Positions 8,168 to 16,457 of a stretch of DNA of 64,000 bases are shown in pieces. The first letter of the stretch is position 1. Every line of letters begins with the position of its first letter. The notes beneath the pieces were generated by a model. That model did no database searches. It saw only the letters and a program-made list of their open reading frames with translations, and had not been told where the DNA came from. A program made the translations under genes and the position numbers. This stretch comes from RYN-133 sp963754285 (GTDB lineage Bacteria; Actinomycetota; Actinomycetes; Mycobacteriales; Jatrophihabitantaceae): the NCBI GenBank assembly GCA_963754285.1, contig CAVWFN010000007.1:248001-312000 (forward strand), in the 5' to 3' direction.

Positions 8168-11100
8168 CTAGTCGGTCAGGGCCTCGGCCGGGTCGAGTCG
8201 CTTCAGTGCGGCGTCCCGGTCGAGGCCCTTTCCGCGCGCGTAGGCCGCGTCGAACCCGTCTTGACCGAGCAGGGTGGTCAGGGCTCCGGTCAGTCGTCGT
8301 ATCTCGACCGAGCTGAAGTCGTCGGCACCGCGCAACACTGCCGCGGCCCCGAGCACCTCGGCCGCCGCGACGGTCCGCTCGGCGGCCAGCAGGGCGGCCG
8401 ACACCACGACGCCGACCATCGATTCGATCGGGGCGTCGCGCGTGGACACCGCCGCGGTGTAGGCCCCGCTCAGCAAGGCAACCATTCGTGCGCGGTCCGG
8501 CTCGTCGATGCGTAGCCGCGCTGCCATAGACAGGGTGATCGCGCGGCCGTGGGACATGGCCGGATGTGCCGCCGGAAGCGCCGCGAGCCGCTCGAGCGCG
8601 GTGTCGCTCATCGAACGGGCGAGTTCGACCTCGCCCAGCTGACGCTCGACGTCGGCGAGCATGCTCAGCATGAACACCGACTCGAGCTGAGCGCCTGCTT
8701 CCTCGGCGAGATCGACGGCGCGGCGCATCAGTTCACGCGCCCGGACGCCGTCACCACGCCGAAGCGCGACGTCGGACAGGCGCACGAGCAGGAATGTCTC
8801 GTCCTCGGTCGATGTCAGCAGCCGCATCAGACCGAGCGCCTCGTTGAAGGCAGCCTCGGCCTCGTCCAGCCGGCCCTGCAGGACGAGCAACGTTGCGAGC
8901 GCGCTGAGCGAGTTGGCCAGCCCCCACCGCTCGCCGATCGCGCGGAAGCCTTCCAGCGCAATCGCGATGTCGGCTTCCATCGCCGCGAGATCGCCCTGGT
9001 TCTCGGCCACGTTGGCGCGGAACATCCGGGCAGCCGCACGCGTCCATTCGTGATCGCTCTCGAGGCCGTCGGCGAGCAGCCGGTCGGTGAGCTCGAGCAG
9101 TCCTGCGAAGAAGGCGACCGCAGGTCGAAGAATTCCGAGTAGCGGCCGGTCGCCGAGATCGACGTCGGCCAACCGCTCGGCGATCAGGACGAGCTGCTGC
9201 ATGCCCAGCTCGACATCGTCCTGTCCGGCCTGGGCAGCAGAAGTCATCGTCGCGAGCGCCGCGGCCACCCACCGCAACGGGCTGTTCTCGGCACCGGGCA
9301 CGTCGAGCGCGTCCTGCATCCATGGGCCGAGGTCGTGGCTGCCGATCATCATTGCGTAGGCCCCGAGGTCGACGGCGATCTGCACCGCACCGTCGGCGTC
9401 CTGCATGTCGCACCGGAACCGCAGCGCAGCAAGGATGTTCCCGCGCTCGTTGTTGAGCCGGTCGAACCACGGCAGCTGATCGGCGCTGATCAAGTGTGCC
9501 TGCGCGTCGCTCACGAGCTGCGCGAAATGATCGGCATGCCGGGCGCGAAGCGCTTCGAGCCCGCCGTGCTCCGCCAGCCGTTCGGCGCCGTATTCGCGGA
9601 TCGTCTCGAGCATGCGGTAGCGCTCGCCGTCGGCGACCAGCTGCAACAAGGACTTGTCGAGCAGGGACGCCAACAGATCGGGGATCGCGTCGGCGTCCAG
9701 CCTGTCGTCGTTGCACACCGCGGTCGCGCTCGCGACGGTCACCCCGGCCGGGAACACCGCGATGCGCTCGGCTAGCAGCCGCTCGTCCGCGGTGAGCAGA
9801 TCCCAGCTCCACTCGACGACAGCGCGCAGCGTGCGATGCCGCGGCAGTGCTGTGCGGCTGCCGCCGGTGAGCAGCCGGAAGCGATCCGAGAGCCGCTCCG
9901 CAACATCGTTGATCGACATCGCGCGCAGTCGCGCCGCAGCGAGTTCGATCGCCAGCGGCAGTCCGTCGAGGCGGCGCACGATCTCGACGACGGCACCGAT
10001 GGTGTGCTCGTCGATGGCGAGGTCCGCCCGGGCCGCCGCAGCGCGGTCGGCGAACAGCCGTACGGCCGAGAAGCCGAGTGCGAAATCGACCGTGCTGCCG
10101 TCAGGCGGCTGCCCGAGTGGCGGCACGGCGAGCACGACCTCGCCGATGATTCCGAGCGGCTCGCGGCTGGTCGCGAGCACGCGCACGTCGGGGCACAGCC
10201 CGAGCACGTGTTCGGCCAGTCGCGCACTTGCGTCGATCACGTGCTCGCAGTTGTCGAGCACGATCACGGCGCTCTTGTCGGCGAGCACTTCGCCGAGTCT
10301 GGTCTCGGGGTCCTGCACCGCAGGCGCAGCACGGCGATCCAGCAGGTGCTTCTCGCGCAGTCCGAGCGCACCGAGCACCGCCTGCGGCACGTCGGCACCA
10401 TCGGTGACCGCGGCAAGCTCGGCGAGCCAGACGCCGTCGCGCACCATCAGCTTGGCGCCGGCTTCGGTGGCGAGGCGGGTCTTTCCGGCACCGCCCGGTC
10501 CCACGATCGTGACGAGCCGGTGTTCGGCCAGCGCCTTTGCAACCCGCGCCAGTTCCTCGTCGCGTCCGACAAAACTCGTCAACTGCGCGCGCAGATTGTT
10601 GCGACGGTGCGTGGTCAATGGCTCCGTCTCACCGCGCAGCACCGCCAGATGTGCGGCCTGCAATTCTGCGCCGGGATCGACGCCGAGCTCATCGGCGAGC
10701 CTGCGGCGCAGGTCGTCGTACTCGCGCAACGCATCGGCCTGACGTCCGGCAGCGGCCAGCGCGGTCACCAGGGCGGCACCCACGCGTTCGTCGAGCGGGT
10801 GTTCGTCGTGCAGCGCAGCGAGATCGTTCAGGGCGTGATCCGGCTCGCCGAGCGCGAGGTGGGCCGTGGCGCTGTCGATGCGGGCGCTGACGCGAAGCTG
10901 CTCGAAACGAGCTGCGGTCGCGGCGTCGGCGAGCATCGACCCACGCCACAACTGCAGCCCGTCGTGCAGTTTCGCCGCGGCACCGGCCACGTCTCCGGAC
11001 CGCAGCGCGCGGCCACCGGACGAGACCAGATCCTCGAAGCGGAACGCGTCGACGTCCTCACGGCGCAGCGCCAGGCGATATCCCGCGGCCGACTGCGTGA

Positions 11101-11338
11101 TCTGCCCGGCGTCGCCGAGCGTGCGCCGCAGTCGTGACACGAGCGCTTGCAACGCGTTCGCCGCGTCGGCAGGTGGTTCGTCGCCCCACACGGCATCGGC
11201 CAGGGCGCCGACCGACACCGGGCGGCCGGCATCGCGCGCGAGGCAGCTCAACAGCGCCCGCAATCGCGCGCCGGCCACCTCGACCGCAGCGCCGCTCGCG
11301 TCCCGGACGACGAGCGGGCCGAGGATCCCCACGTCCAC
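8168..11338 (-). CDS. AfsR/SARP-family transcriptional regulator (winged helix-BTAD-ATPase-TPR)
   Basis: This protein of about 1056 residues has an OmpR-type winged helix (DVGILGPLVVRD to about residue 92), a bacterial transcriptional activation domain (about 97-245, with ADELGVDPGAELQ), an NB-ARC/STAND ATPase (Walker A GPGGAGKTR near residue 278, Walker B IVLDNCEH), and a long helical TPR-like C-terminus. Family members regulate secondary metabolism and morphological development. GTG 11338 starts at the first residues of the homology (a GTG at 11332 is equally possible). Only 31 bases separate it from the divergent yjbQ. Whether it controls the adjacent drrAB genes is an untested inference. 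Confidence 0.9.
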   Translation of the reverse strand: MDVGILGPLVVRDASGAAVEVAGARLRALLSCLARDAGRPVSVGALADAVWGDEPPADAANALQALVSRLRRTLGDAGQITQSAAGYRLALRREDVDAFRFEDLVSSGGRALRSGDVAGAAAKLHDGLQLWRGSMLADAATAARFEQLRVSARIDSATAHLALGEPDHALNDLAALHDEHPLDERVGAALVTALAAAGRQADALREYDDLRRRLADELGVDPGAELQAAHLAVLRGETEPLTTHRRNNLRAQLTSFVGRDEELARVAKALAEHRLVTIVGPGGAGKTRLATEAGAKLMVRDGVWLAELAAVTDGADVPQAVLGALGLREKHLLDRRAAPAVQDPETRLGEVLADKSAVIVLDNCEHVIDASARLAEHVLGLCPDVRVLATSREPLGIIGEVVLAVPPLGQPPDGSTVDFALGFSAVRLFADRAAAARADLAIDEHTIGAVVEIVRRLDGLPLAIELAAARLRAMSINDVAERLSDRFRLLTGGSRTALPRHRTLRAVVEWSWDLLTADERLLAERIAVFPAGVTVASATAVCNDDRLDADAIPDLLASLLDKSLLQLVADGERYRMLETIREYGAERLAEHGGLEALRARHADHFAQLVSDAQAHLISADQLPWFDRLNNERGNILAALRFRCDMQDADGAVQIAVDLGAYAMMIGSHDLGPWMQDALDVPGAENSPLRWVAAALATMTSAAQAGQDDVELGMQQLVLIAERLADVDLGDRPLLGILRPAVAFFAGLLELTDRLLADGLESDHEWTRAAARMFRANVAENQGDLAAMEADIAIALEGFRAIGERWGLANSLSALATLLVLQGRLDEAEAAFNEALGLMRLLTSTEDETFLLVRLSDVALRRGDGVRARELMRRAVDLAEEAGAQLESVFMLSMLADVERQLGEVELARSMSDTALERLAALPAAHPAMSHGRAITLSMAARLRIDEPDRARMVALLSGAYTAAVSTRDAPIESMVGVVVSAALLAAERTVAAAEVLGAAAVLRGADDFSSVEIRRLTGALTTLLGQDGFDAAYARGKGLDRDAALKRLDPAEALTD

Positions 11339-11369
11339 GCGTCCACTGTCCCACGGGCAAGATCGCCCT

Positions 11370-11774
11370 ATGCGTACAGAGACACTCTCGATCCGCACCG
11401 GCGCCCGGCCGACCGTCCACGACCTCAGCGGTGAGTGCGCGGCTTTCGTCCGCGAGGCAGGCGACGGGCTGCTCAATGTGTTCGTGCCGCACGCCACCGC
11501 GGGGCTTGCGATCATCGAGACCGGCGCAGGGAGCGACGACGACCTCATCAGCGCGCTCGAGACGGTGCTACCGCGCGATGCCCGGTGGTCGCATCGTCAT
11601 GGCAGCCCCGGGCACGGACGCGATCACGTAATGCCCGCCTTCATCGCGCCGTCGCTCGTCGTGCCCGTGCTCGACGGACGAATGACCTTGGGCACGTGGC
11701 AATCGATCTGCCTCGTCGACACGAACATCGACAACGAGGTGCGCGAGGTTCGCCTCAGCTTCGTGGCCGGCTGA
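11370..11774 (+). CDS. YjbQ (UPF0047) family protein
   Basis: The 134-residue protein matches the compact YjbQ fold: NVFVPHATAGLAIIETG with the conserved His and Glu, then WSHRHGSPGHGRDHVMPAF, where GHGxDH residues line the presumed active site, and GTWQSICLVDTN near the end. Some YjbQ proteins show weak thiamine-phosphate-synthase activity, but the physiological role is not settled. ATG 11370 is used because it begins the homology. It is convergent with the alpha/beta hydrolase gene, one base apart. Confidence 0.88.
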   Translation: MRTETLSIRTGARPTVHDLSGECAAFVREAGDGLLNVFVPHATAGLAIIETGAGSDDDLISALETVLPRDARWSHRHGSPGHGRDHVMPAFIAPSLVVPVLDGRMTLGTWQSICLVDTNIDNEVREVRLSFVAG

Positions 11775-11775
11775 C

Positions 11776-12642
11776 TCAGTCCGGCTGCACGAGCGAACCA
11801 CGCCGGCGCCGCACGTCGCCGGAGTCGGCGAAACTCTCGATCTCGCGGACGACGGTGGCCGGTTGGCTTCGGTGCGGCGTGTGCCCCACTCCGTCCAGCA
11901 ATCGGATGTGGCTCCACGGCAGCATCGACGTCACGTTCTTCGCCTGCCACGGCGGCAACACCCGATCCTCGCGTCCCCACAGCACGAGGATCGGGATGCG
12001 CGAGTTGATCACGATCTGCGTCCGGTCGATGTCGGCGTTCAACGCGAGGCTTTCGCGCACGCTGGCCTGGAACTGCTCGCGCGCCTGCTCCGTGCGAAGC
12101 CGGTCGTAGGTCTCCATCAGCTCAGCCACGCGCACGCGGCCGCTGTCGGAGTTCGACTCGACGCGGGCCGCGATCCGCTCGATGGTGCGCGACGCACGTG
12201 GGCTGTAGAGCGCACGGAGCAGCCGGGCCCCGGCTCGCGTGCCCATGAACGGAACCACCGGGTTCAGTTCGACGCCGAATCCTCCGGGCGCGATCAGCGC
12301 GAGCCCCGCGCACCGCGCCGGGAAGTGGTGTGCGGTCAGCAGCGAGATCGCACCGCCGAACGAGTGCCCGACGAAGACCGCCGATGCGACGTCCATTCGG
12401 TCGAGCAGAGCCGCGAGGCCGACGGCGAGATCGTTGGCGTGCGGCACGCTGTGCACCGACGAGTTGAGGGCGTAGCCCGGCAGGTCGACCGCGATCACCC
12501 GGAAGCGGTTCGCGAGGAGCGGGGCGACTCGGCTCCACGCCGTGGAGTCGGTACCGAGACCGTGCACCAGGACGAGGGGGTCGCCGGAGCCCGACTCCTC
12601 GACGCGCCATTCGGAGGCGGCACCGAGGCGCACGTCAGACAC
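11776..12642 (-). CDS. Alpha/beta-fold hydrolase
   Basis: The protein has 288 residues and an intact catalytic set: oxyanion-loop HGLGTDSTAW, nucleophile elbow GHSFGG, acid in WGREDRVLP and His in GVGHTPH, with an LNPVVPFMG cap region. It resembles ester- or C-C-bond hydrolases; the substrate cannot be told from sequence. The GTG start at 12642 has GGGGGAG upstream. A minus-strand TAGGGT lies about 25 bases upstream. Confidence 0.85.
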   Translation of the reverse strand: MSDVRLGAASEWRVEESGSGDPLVLVHGLGTDSTAWSRVAPLLANRFRVIAVDLPGYALNSSVHSVPHANDLAVGLAALLDRMDVASAVFVGHSFGGAISLLTAHHFPARCAGLALIAPGGFGVELNPVVPFMGTRAGARLLRALYSPRASRTIERIAARVESNSDSGRVRVAELMETYDRLRTEQAREQFQASVRESLALNADIDRTQIVINSRIPILVLWGREDRVLPPWQAKNVTSMLPWSHIRLLDGVGHTPHRSQPATVVREIESFADSGDVRRRRGSLVQPD

Positions 12643-12705
12643 CGCGCTCCCCCGTCACGCGCGCCACCCTAACTGTTCGCAGGGGGTCGCGGGGTGAGCA
12701 GCAGG

Positions 12706-13125
12706 TTACGTCTCCTTGCGACCTCGGTGCTCGCGGTCTGCGGCTCTCAGAACGTTCTTCAGTCCCTCGCGGCGGCTTAACAGCGAGTCGAGTTCGTCGT
12801 AGTCGAGCCGCACTGCGCGCACCCGACCGTGCGTCGCGACCGTCGCGTGGCGCTGGCCGCCATCGAGGTAGGCCATTTCGCCGATGATCGCCCCGGTACC
12901 GAGCGAGGCGACGATCGTGCGTCCGACAAGAACGTTGGCCTCCCCGGACAGCAGGATGTACGCGGCGTCGGCGGGAGTGCCCTCCTGCACGAACGCCCAT
13001 CCGTCCGGAAGCGTTACGACCCGCCCGGCCTCGGCCAGCGCGCGCAGGTCGTCCTTGCTGCACTCGCGCAGGTTGGGCAGGTCGGCCAGTTCGTCGGCCA
13101 GTGCGCGCTGCTCGCGATGGGGCAC
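12706..13125 (-). CDS. Cyclic-nucleotide-binding-domain protein
   Basis: The 139-residue protein is a stand-alone CRP-type cNMP-binding beta-roll: LRECSKDDLRALAEAG, PDGWAFVQEGTPADAAYILLSGEANV, then GTGAIIGEMAYLDGGQRHATV, which corresponds to the phosphate-binding cassette (GExA...R-x-A/T). There is no DNA-binding helix-turn-helix, so it is probably a sensor or partner protein. GTG 13125 is chosen because AAGGAGA lies 6-7 bases upstream; the frame stays open to 13371, but that extension has no family resemblance. Confidence 0.8.
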   Translation of the reverse strand: MPHREQRALADELADLPNLRECSKDDLRALAEAGRVVTLPDGWAFVQEGTPADAAYILLSGEANVLVGRTIVASLGTGAIIGEMAYLDGGQRHATVATHGRVRAVRLDYDELDSLLSRREGLKNVLRAADREHRGRKET

Positions 13126-13246
13126 CGTGGTCTCCTTGGTGGTCGGCTGGGCCGGACGGCGTGAGCCACAGCATAGGGGCCGTCCAGGCGTCGTGACCTG
13201 CTGAAAGGAATGACCGGTTTCCGCACGTGCGATCCCGGTTATCCTC

Positions 13247-13382
13247 TTTGTGCGTGGCTGTGGCCTGAGGGGGCCGGTCCTGTCAGCGGCCACGTGTGCG
13301 CCGACGCGTTCCGGCTCGTTCGGTGCGGACTGTCCGAGCGCACGTAACGCCGGTGGCGAGCCAAGCGCCACCGGCGTTACCT
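13247..13382 (+). ncRNA. Candidate small RNA ending in a hairpin
   Basis: A TATCCT hexamer at about 13240-13245 could start transcription a few bases downstream; the stretch contains no evident reading frame and ends in the 13344-13380 hairpin. I recognise no known family: it lacks the SRP RNA GGAA loop, tmRNA or RNase P landmarks. The boundaries are inferred only from the promoter-like and terminator-like signals. Confidence 0.3.
13344..13380. terminator. Perfect 15-bp hairpin, possible intrinsic terminator
   Basis: GTAACGCCGGTGGCG (13344-13358) and its exact reverse complement (13366-13380) enclose a 7-base loop. There is no T-run after it, which is usual for actinobacterial terminators. 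It sits in a divergent intergenic region, so it would not terminate either flanking gene; a small RNA or regulatory role is possible. Confidence 0.5.
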
Positions 13383-13433
13383 CGTGTTCTCCCGGGCCCG
13401 ATCAGGCGGTTCCACCCGACACGTGGGCCCGGC

Positions 13434-13439
13434 TAGGCT
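13434..13439 (+). promoter_or_regulatory. Leaderless -10 hexamer (TAGGCT) for the Ddn-like gene
   Basis: TAGGCT is followed by 7 bases and then GTG 13447. This supports choosing that GTG over the longer open frame from 13384. Confidence 0.6.
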
Positions 13440-13446
13440 GTGCTGC

Positions 13447-13917
13447 GTGGGCCTGCTGACACCGCTCGCGGTCCGCATAGGCGCGATCCCGTGGATGCCG
13501 AAACTGCTGCCGCAGGTCGTCTGGGTCGACACCCGCCTGCAGCGCGCGACGCGCGGCCGCTACACATTGCTCGACGTCGCCGGGCTACCGAACCTGATGC
13601 TCACCGTCGTCGGCCGCAAGAGCGGCGTGCCGCGCAGCACGCCGTTGTTGTGCGTGCCGTACGAGGACACCTACCTCATCGCGGGGTCGTACTTCGGGGG
13701 CCCCAAGGAGCCGATCTGGGTGGCCAACCTCGAAGCGGCGATGGCCGGTGAGCTGCGGGTCGGCGGGCGCACCATGCCGTTCACAGCCCGCGCGATCGAG
13801 GGCGAGGAGCGCGAGCGGCTGTGGCTGCACATGCAGCAGACGTGGCCGAACTTCGCGAAGTACGAACAGCGCACGCACCGCACGATCAAGGTCTTCCAGC
13901 TGATCCCGACGCGGTGA
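13447..13917 (+). CDS. Deazaflavin (F420)-dependent nitroreductase/oxidoreductase, Ddn family
   Basis: The 156-residue protein has the split-beta-barrel Ddn signature: GLPNLMLTVVGRKSGVPRSTPLL, where the Gly-Arg-Lys-Ser-Gly stretch binds the F420 phosphate, then YLIAGSYFGGPKEPIWVANLEA and the closing WPNFAKYEQRTHRTIKVFQLIP. Members use reduced F420 to reduce enones, quinones or nitro compounds. F420 dependence is inferred from family. The GTG start lies 7 bases after a TAGGCT hexamer. Confidence 0.88.
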   Translation: MGLLTPLAVRIGAIPWMPKLLPQVVWVDTRLQRATRGRYTLLDVAGLPNLMLTVVGRKSGVPRSTPLLCVPYEDTYLIAGSYFGGPKEPIWVANLEAAMAGELRVGGRTMPFTARAIEGEERERLWLHMQQTWPNFAKYEQRTHRTIKVFQLIPTR

Positions 13918-14096
13918 CGCGCGCGCCCGGAGCGATGAGACGCAACGCAGCGCGCCGGGCGAGTCGGATCCCCATAGATGCCCCCGCACCGATCGACGAC
14001 CCGCCCGGCGTCGCGCTACACCAAATCCATACCCTCAAGACGATCACAACTAACACGCAAGAAAACCTCAAAACATACGCAAGAGGACTGCACCGA

Positions 14097-14102
14097 TAAC
14101 CT
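14097..14102 (+). promoter_or_regulatory. Leaderless -10 hexamer (TAACCT) for the GH31 gene
   Basis: TAACCT is followed by 6 bases and GTG 14109. The preceding 90 bases (13990-14096) are noticeably AT-richer than the surroundings and contain a repeated ACGCAAGA, which may be a regulator site. Confidence 0.55.
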
Positions 14103-14108
14103 CGCCCC

Positions 14109-16454
14109 GTGCGCACCCTTGCCGGCCTCGCCCCGCAGGTCCGTCCCGAGAACGTCGTCGCCGGACCCAACTATCGGATCAGCGTCCTCGACGCCGGCCT
14201 GCTGCGCCTCGAGTACAGCGAATCGGGTTCTTTCGAGGACCGCGCGTCCCAGACGGCGATCAACCGGGCGTTCGCGCCGAGCGAGTTCACGGTGGTCGAG
14301 TCGAGCAACGGGATCGAGATCCATACCGCGCGGTGCGTGCTCACCTACGACACGAAACCTTTCAGTACCGAAGGATTGTCGGTACGGCCCAAGCTGTCGG
14401 TGACCGGATGGGGACGGATCTGGCGCTTCGGCGAGCCGCTCTCGAACCTCGGCGGCACGGCGCGCACGCTCGACGAGGTCGACGGCGAGTGCCCGCTCGA
14501 GCCGGGGGTGCTGTCGATGGACGGCGTCGCTGTCGTCGACGACTCGCGCTCCGTCCTGTTCGGCGACGACGGCTGGATCGCCGAGCGCGAGCCGGGTCGC
14601 ATCGATCTCTATGTCTTCGCCTACGGCCGCGATCACCGTGCGGCGCTGAGGGCGCTCTACGAACTGACGGGCAGCACGCCGTTGCTCCCCCGCTTCGCGC
14701 TGGGCAACTGGTGGAGCCGCTACCACCCGTACAGCGCGGCGGAGTACCTCGAGCTGATGGATCGCTTCGCGGCCGAGGACGTCCCGCTGTCAGTAGCAGT
14801 GCTCGACATGGACTGGCACCTCGTCGACATCGATCCCAAGTACGGGACAGGGTGGACCGGCTACACGTGGAACCGCGACCTGTTCCCGGATCCGCAGGCG
14901 TTCCTCGAGCAGTTGCACCAGCGCGGCCTCGCCACGTCGCTCAACGTGCACCCCGCAGAGGGCGTCCATGCCCATGAGGAGCACTACGCCGAGATGGCGC
15001 GGCGCATGGACGTCGATCCCGAATCGCAGCAGCCGATCGCATTCGACGCGGCCGACCGCACGTTTCTGGAGGCGTACTTCGAGCAGCTGCACCATCCCCT
15101 CGAGGCCGAGGGGGTCGACTTCTGGTGGCTCGACTGGCAGCAGGGCGGGGTCACGCGTATCGCCGGTCTCGACCCGCTGTGGCTGCTGAACCACTTCCAC
15201 TTCCTCGATTCCGGACGCGACGGCCGGCGGCCGCTGACCTTCTCGCGCTACGCGGGCGTCGGTAGCCATCGCTACCCGGTGGGCTTCTCCGGCGACACCG
15301 TGATCTCGTGGGCCTCGCTCGACTTCCAGCCGTACTTCACCGCGACGGCGTCGAACGTCGGTTACGGCTGGTGGAGCCATGACATCGGCGGGCACTTCTT
15401 CGGCGCCAAGGACGACGAGCTGGCCACGCGGTGGGTGCAGCTCGGCGTCTACTCGCCGATCCTTCGGCTGCACTCGTCGTTGAGCCCGTTCAATACCAAG
15501 GAACCCTGGCGATTCGGGGCCGAGGCCGAGCAGATCATGAAGCGGGCTCTACGAGCCCGGCACCAGCTGCTGCCCTATCTGTACTCGATGAATCGGCTGG
15601 CGCACGAGCAAGGAGCGCCGCTCGTGCAGCCGGTCTACTACGAACATCCGCAGCGCAGCGAGGCGTACGCGCATCGCAACGAGTTCTTCTTCGGCACGAA
15701 CCTGCTCGTCGCGCCGATCACGACGCCGCGCGACCGTGCGACCGGTCTCGCGGCGACGACTGCCTGGTTGCCGCCCGGCGAGTGGATCGACGTGCAGAGC
15801 GGGCTGACCTATCAAGGTGATCGCACAATCGTGTTTCACCGCGACCTCGGGTCCGTCCCAGTCTTCGCGCCGGCCGGATCGATAGTGCCGATGACGGCGC
15901 CGTCCGAGTTGGGTTTCGGCACTGACAACCCGCAGCGGCTCGAGGTGCGCGTCTACGCCGGCGGGGACGCGACGTTCACGATGTCCGAGGACGCCGACGA
16001 CGAGCAGTGGGCCGAGACGCGGTTCGACTTCGCCGGCGACGAGTTCGTGATCTCGCCCGTGCGCGGTGCTCCCGAGGTCGTGCCGGCGGGCCGCTCGTAC
16101 GACCTCGTGTTGTGCGGATTCGCGAGCGTCGACTCCGTCACCGTTGACGGGCGGCGGCTCGAGGTATTGGACGGGCCGGTTCCGGGCAGCGTCCACATCG
16201 CACTGGGCGAAGTCGACCGCGCTGCCGGGCTGCGCGCGACGGTGTCCGGCGACCTGACGTTGCGAAGGAACGACGACGTGACCGAGCGGATCTTCGCGTT
16301 GCTCGACGACGCGCAGATCGAGTACGCGACCAAGACCACGGTGTGGTCGTTGATCGACAACCCGCTCGACCGGGTCGTGGCCGAGCTCAGCGCGCTCGAC
16401 CTGCCGGGGAATCTCTATCGCGCGCTGATCGAACTGCTCACTGCGAACCCGTGA
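14109..16454 (+). CDS. Glycoside hydrolase family 31 (alpha-glucosidase-type)
   Basis: The 781-residue enzyme has the GH31 order: N-terminal beta-sandwich with the Gly-rich LSNLGGTARTLD, then a TIM barrel from about residue 190 (LPRFALGNWWSRYHPYS, LDMDWH, GWTGYTWN). The presumed catalytic nucleophile is Asp in FWWLDWQQG, in place of the common WxDMNE, and the acid/base Asp is in GFSGDT. HDIGGHFFG and SPILRLHSS follow, then C-terminal beta domains. It should act on terminal alpha-glucosidic bonds. No secretion signal is visible. It has no sugar transporter beside it; the neighbour is a convergent dehydrogenase. Roughly the last 70 residues lie beyond the usual GH31 domains and look helical. 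Confidence 0.9.
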   Translation: MRTLAGLAPQVRPENVVAGPNYRISVLDAGLLRLEYSESGSFEDRASQTAINRAFAPSEFTVVESSNGIEIHTARCVLTYDTKPFSTEGLSVRPKLSVTGWGRIWRFGEPLSNLGGTARTLDEVDGECPLEPGVLSMDGVAVVDDSRSVLFGDDGWIAEREPGRIDLYVFAYGRDHRAALRALYELTGSTPLLPRFALGNWWSRYHPYSAAEYLELMDRFAAEDVPLSVAVLDMDWHLVDIDPKYGTGWTGYTWNRDLFPDPQAFLEQLHQRGLATSLNVHPAEGVHAHEEHYAEMARRMDVDPESQQPIAFDAADRTFLEAYFEQLHHPLEAEGVDFWWLDWQQGGVTRIAGLDPLWLLNHFHFLDSGRDGRRPLTFSRYAGVGSHRYPVGFSGDTVISWASLDFQPYFTATASNVGYGWWSHDIGGHFFGAKDDELATRWVQLGVYSPILRLHSSLSPFNTKEPWRFGAEAEQIMKRALRARHQLLPYLYSMNRLAHEQGAPLVQPVYYEHPQRSEAYAHRNEFFFGTNLLVAPITTPRDRATGLAATTAWLPPGEWIDVQSGLTYQGDRTIVFHRDLGSVPVFAPAGSIVPMTAPSELGFGTDNPQRLEVRVYAGGDATFTMSEDADDEQWAETRFDFAGDEFVISPVRGAPEVVPAGRSYDLVLCGFASVDSVTVDGRRLEVLDGPVPGSVHIALGEVDRAAGLRATVSGDLTLRRNDDVTERIFALLDDAQIEYATKTTVWSLIDNPLDRVVAELSALDLPGNLYRALIELLTANP

Positions 16455-16457
16455 TGC

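Larger units (their letters stand above)
13126..13446. other. Divergent intergenic region with promoter signals and a strong hairpin
   Basis: This 321-base gap separates the cNMP-domain gene (minus) from the Ddn-like gene (plus). I see no convincing coding frame. It holds a plus-strand TATCCT hexamer near 13240, a perfect long hairpin at 13344-13380, and the TAGGCT hexamer for the next gene at 13434. The stretch between the first promoter and the hairpin is listed separately as a candidate RNA. Confidence 0.6.

Noticed and set aside
13126..13446. SRP RNA, RNase P RNA, tmRNA or a riboswitch
   Set aside because: The conserved loops of these families are missing, so only an unnamed small RNA is proposed.
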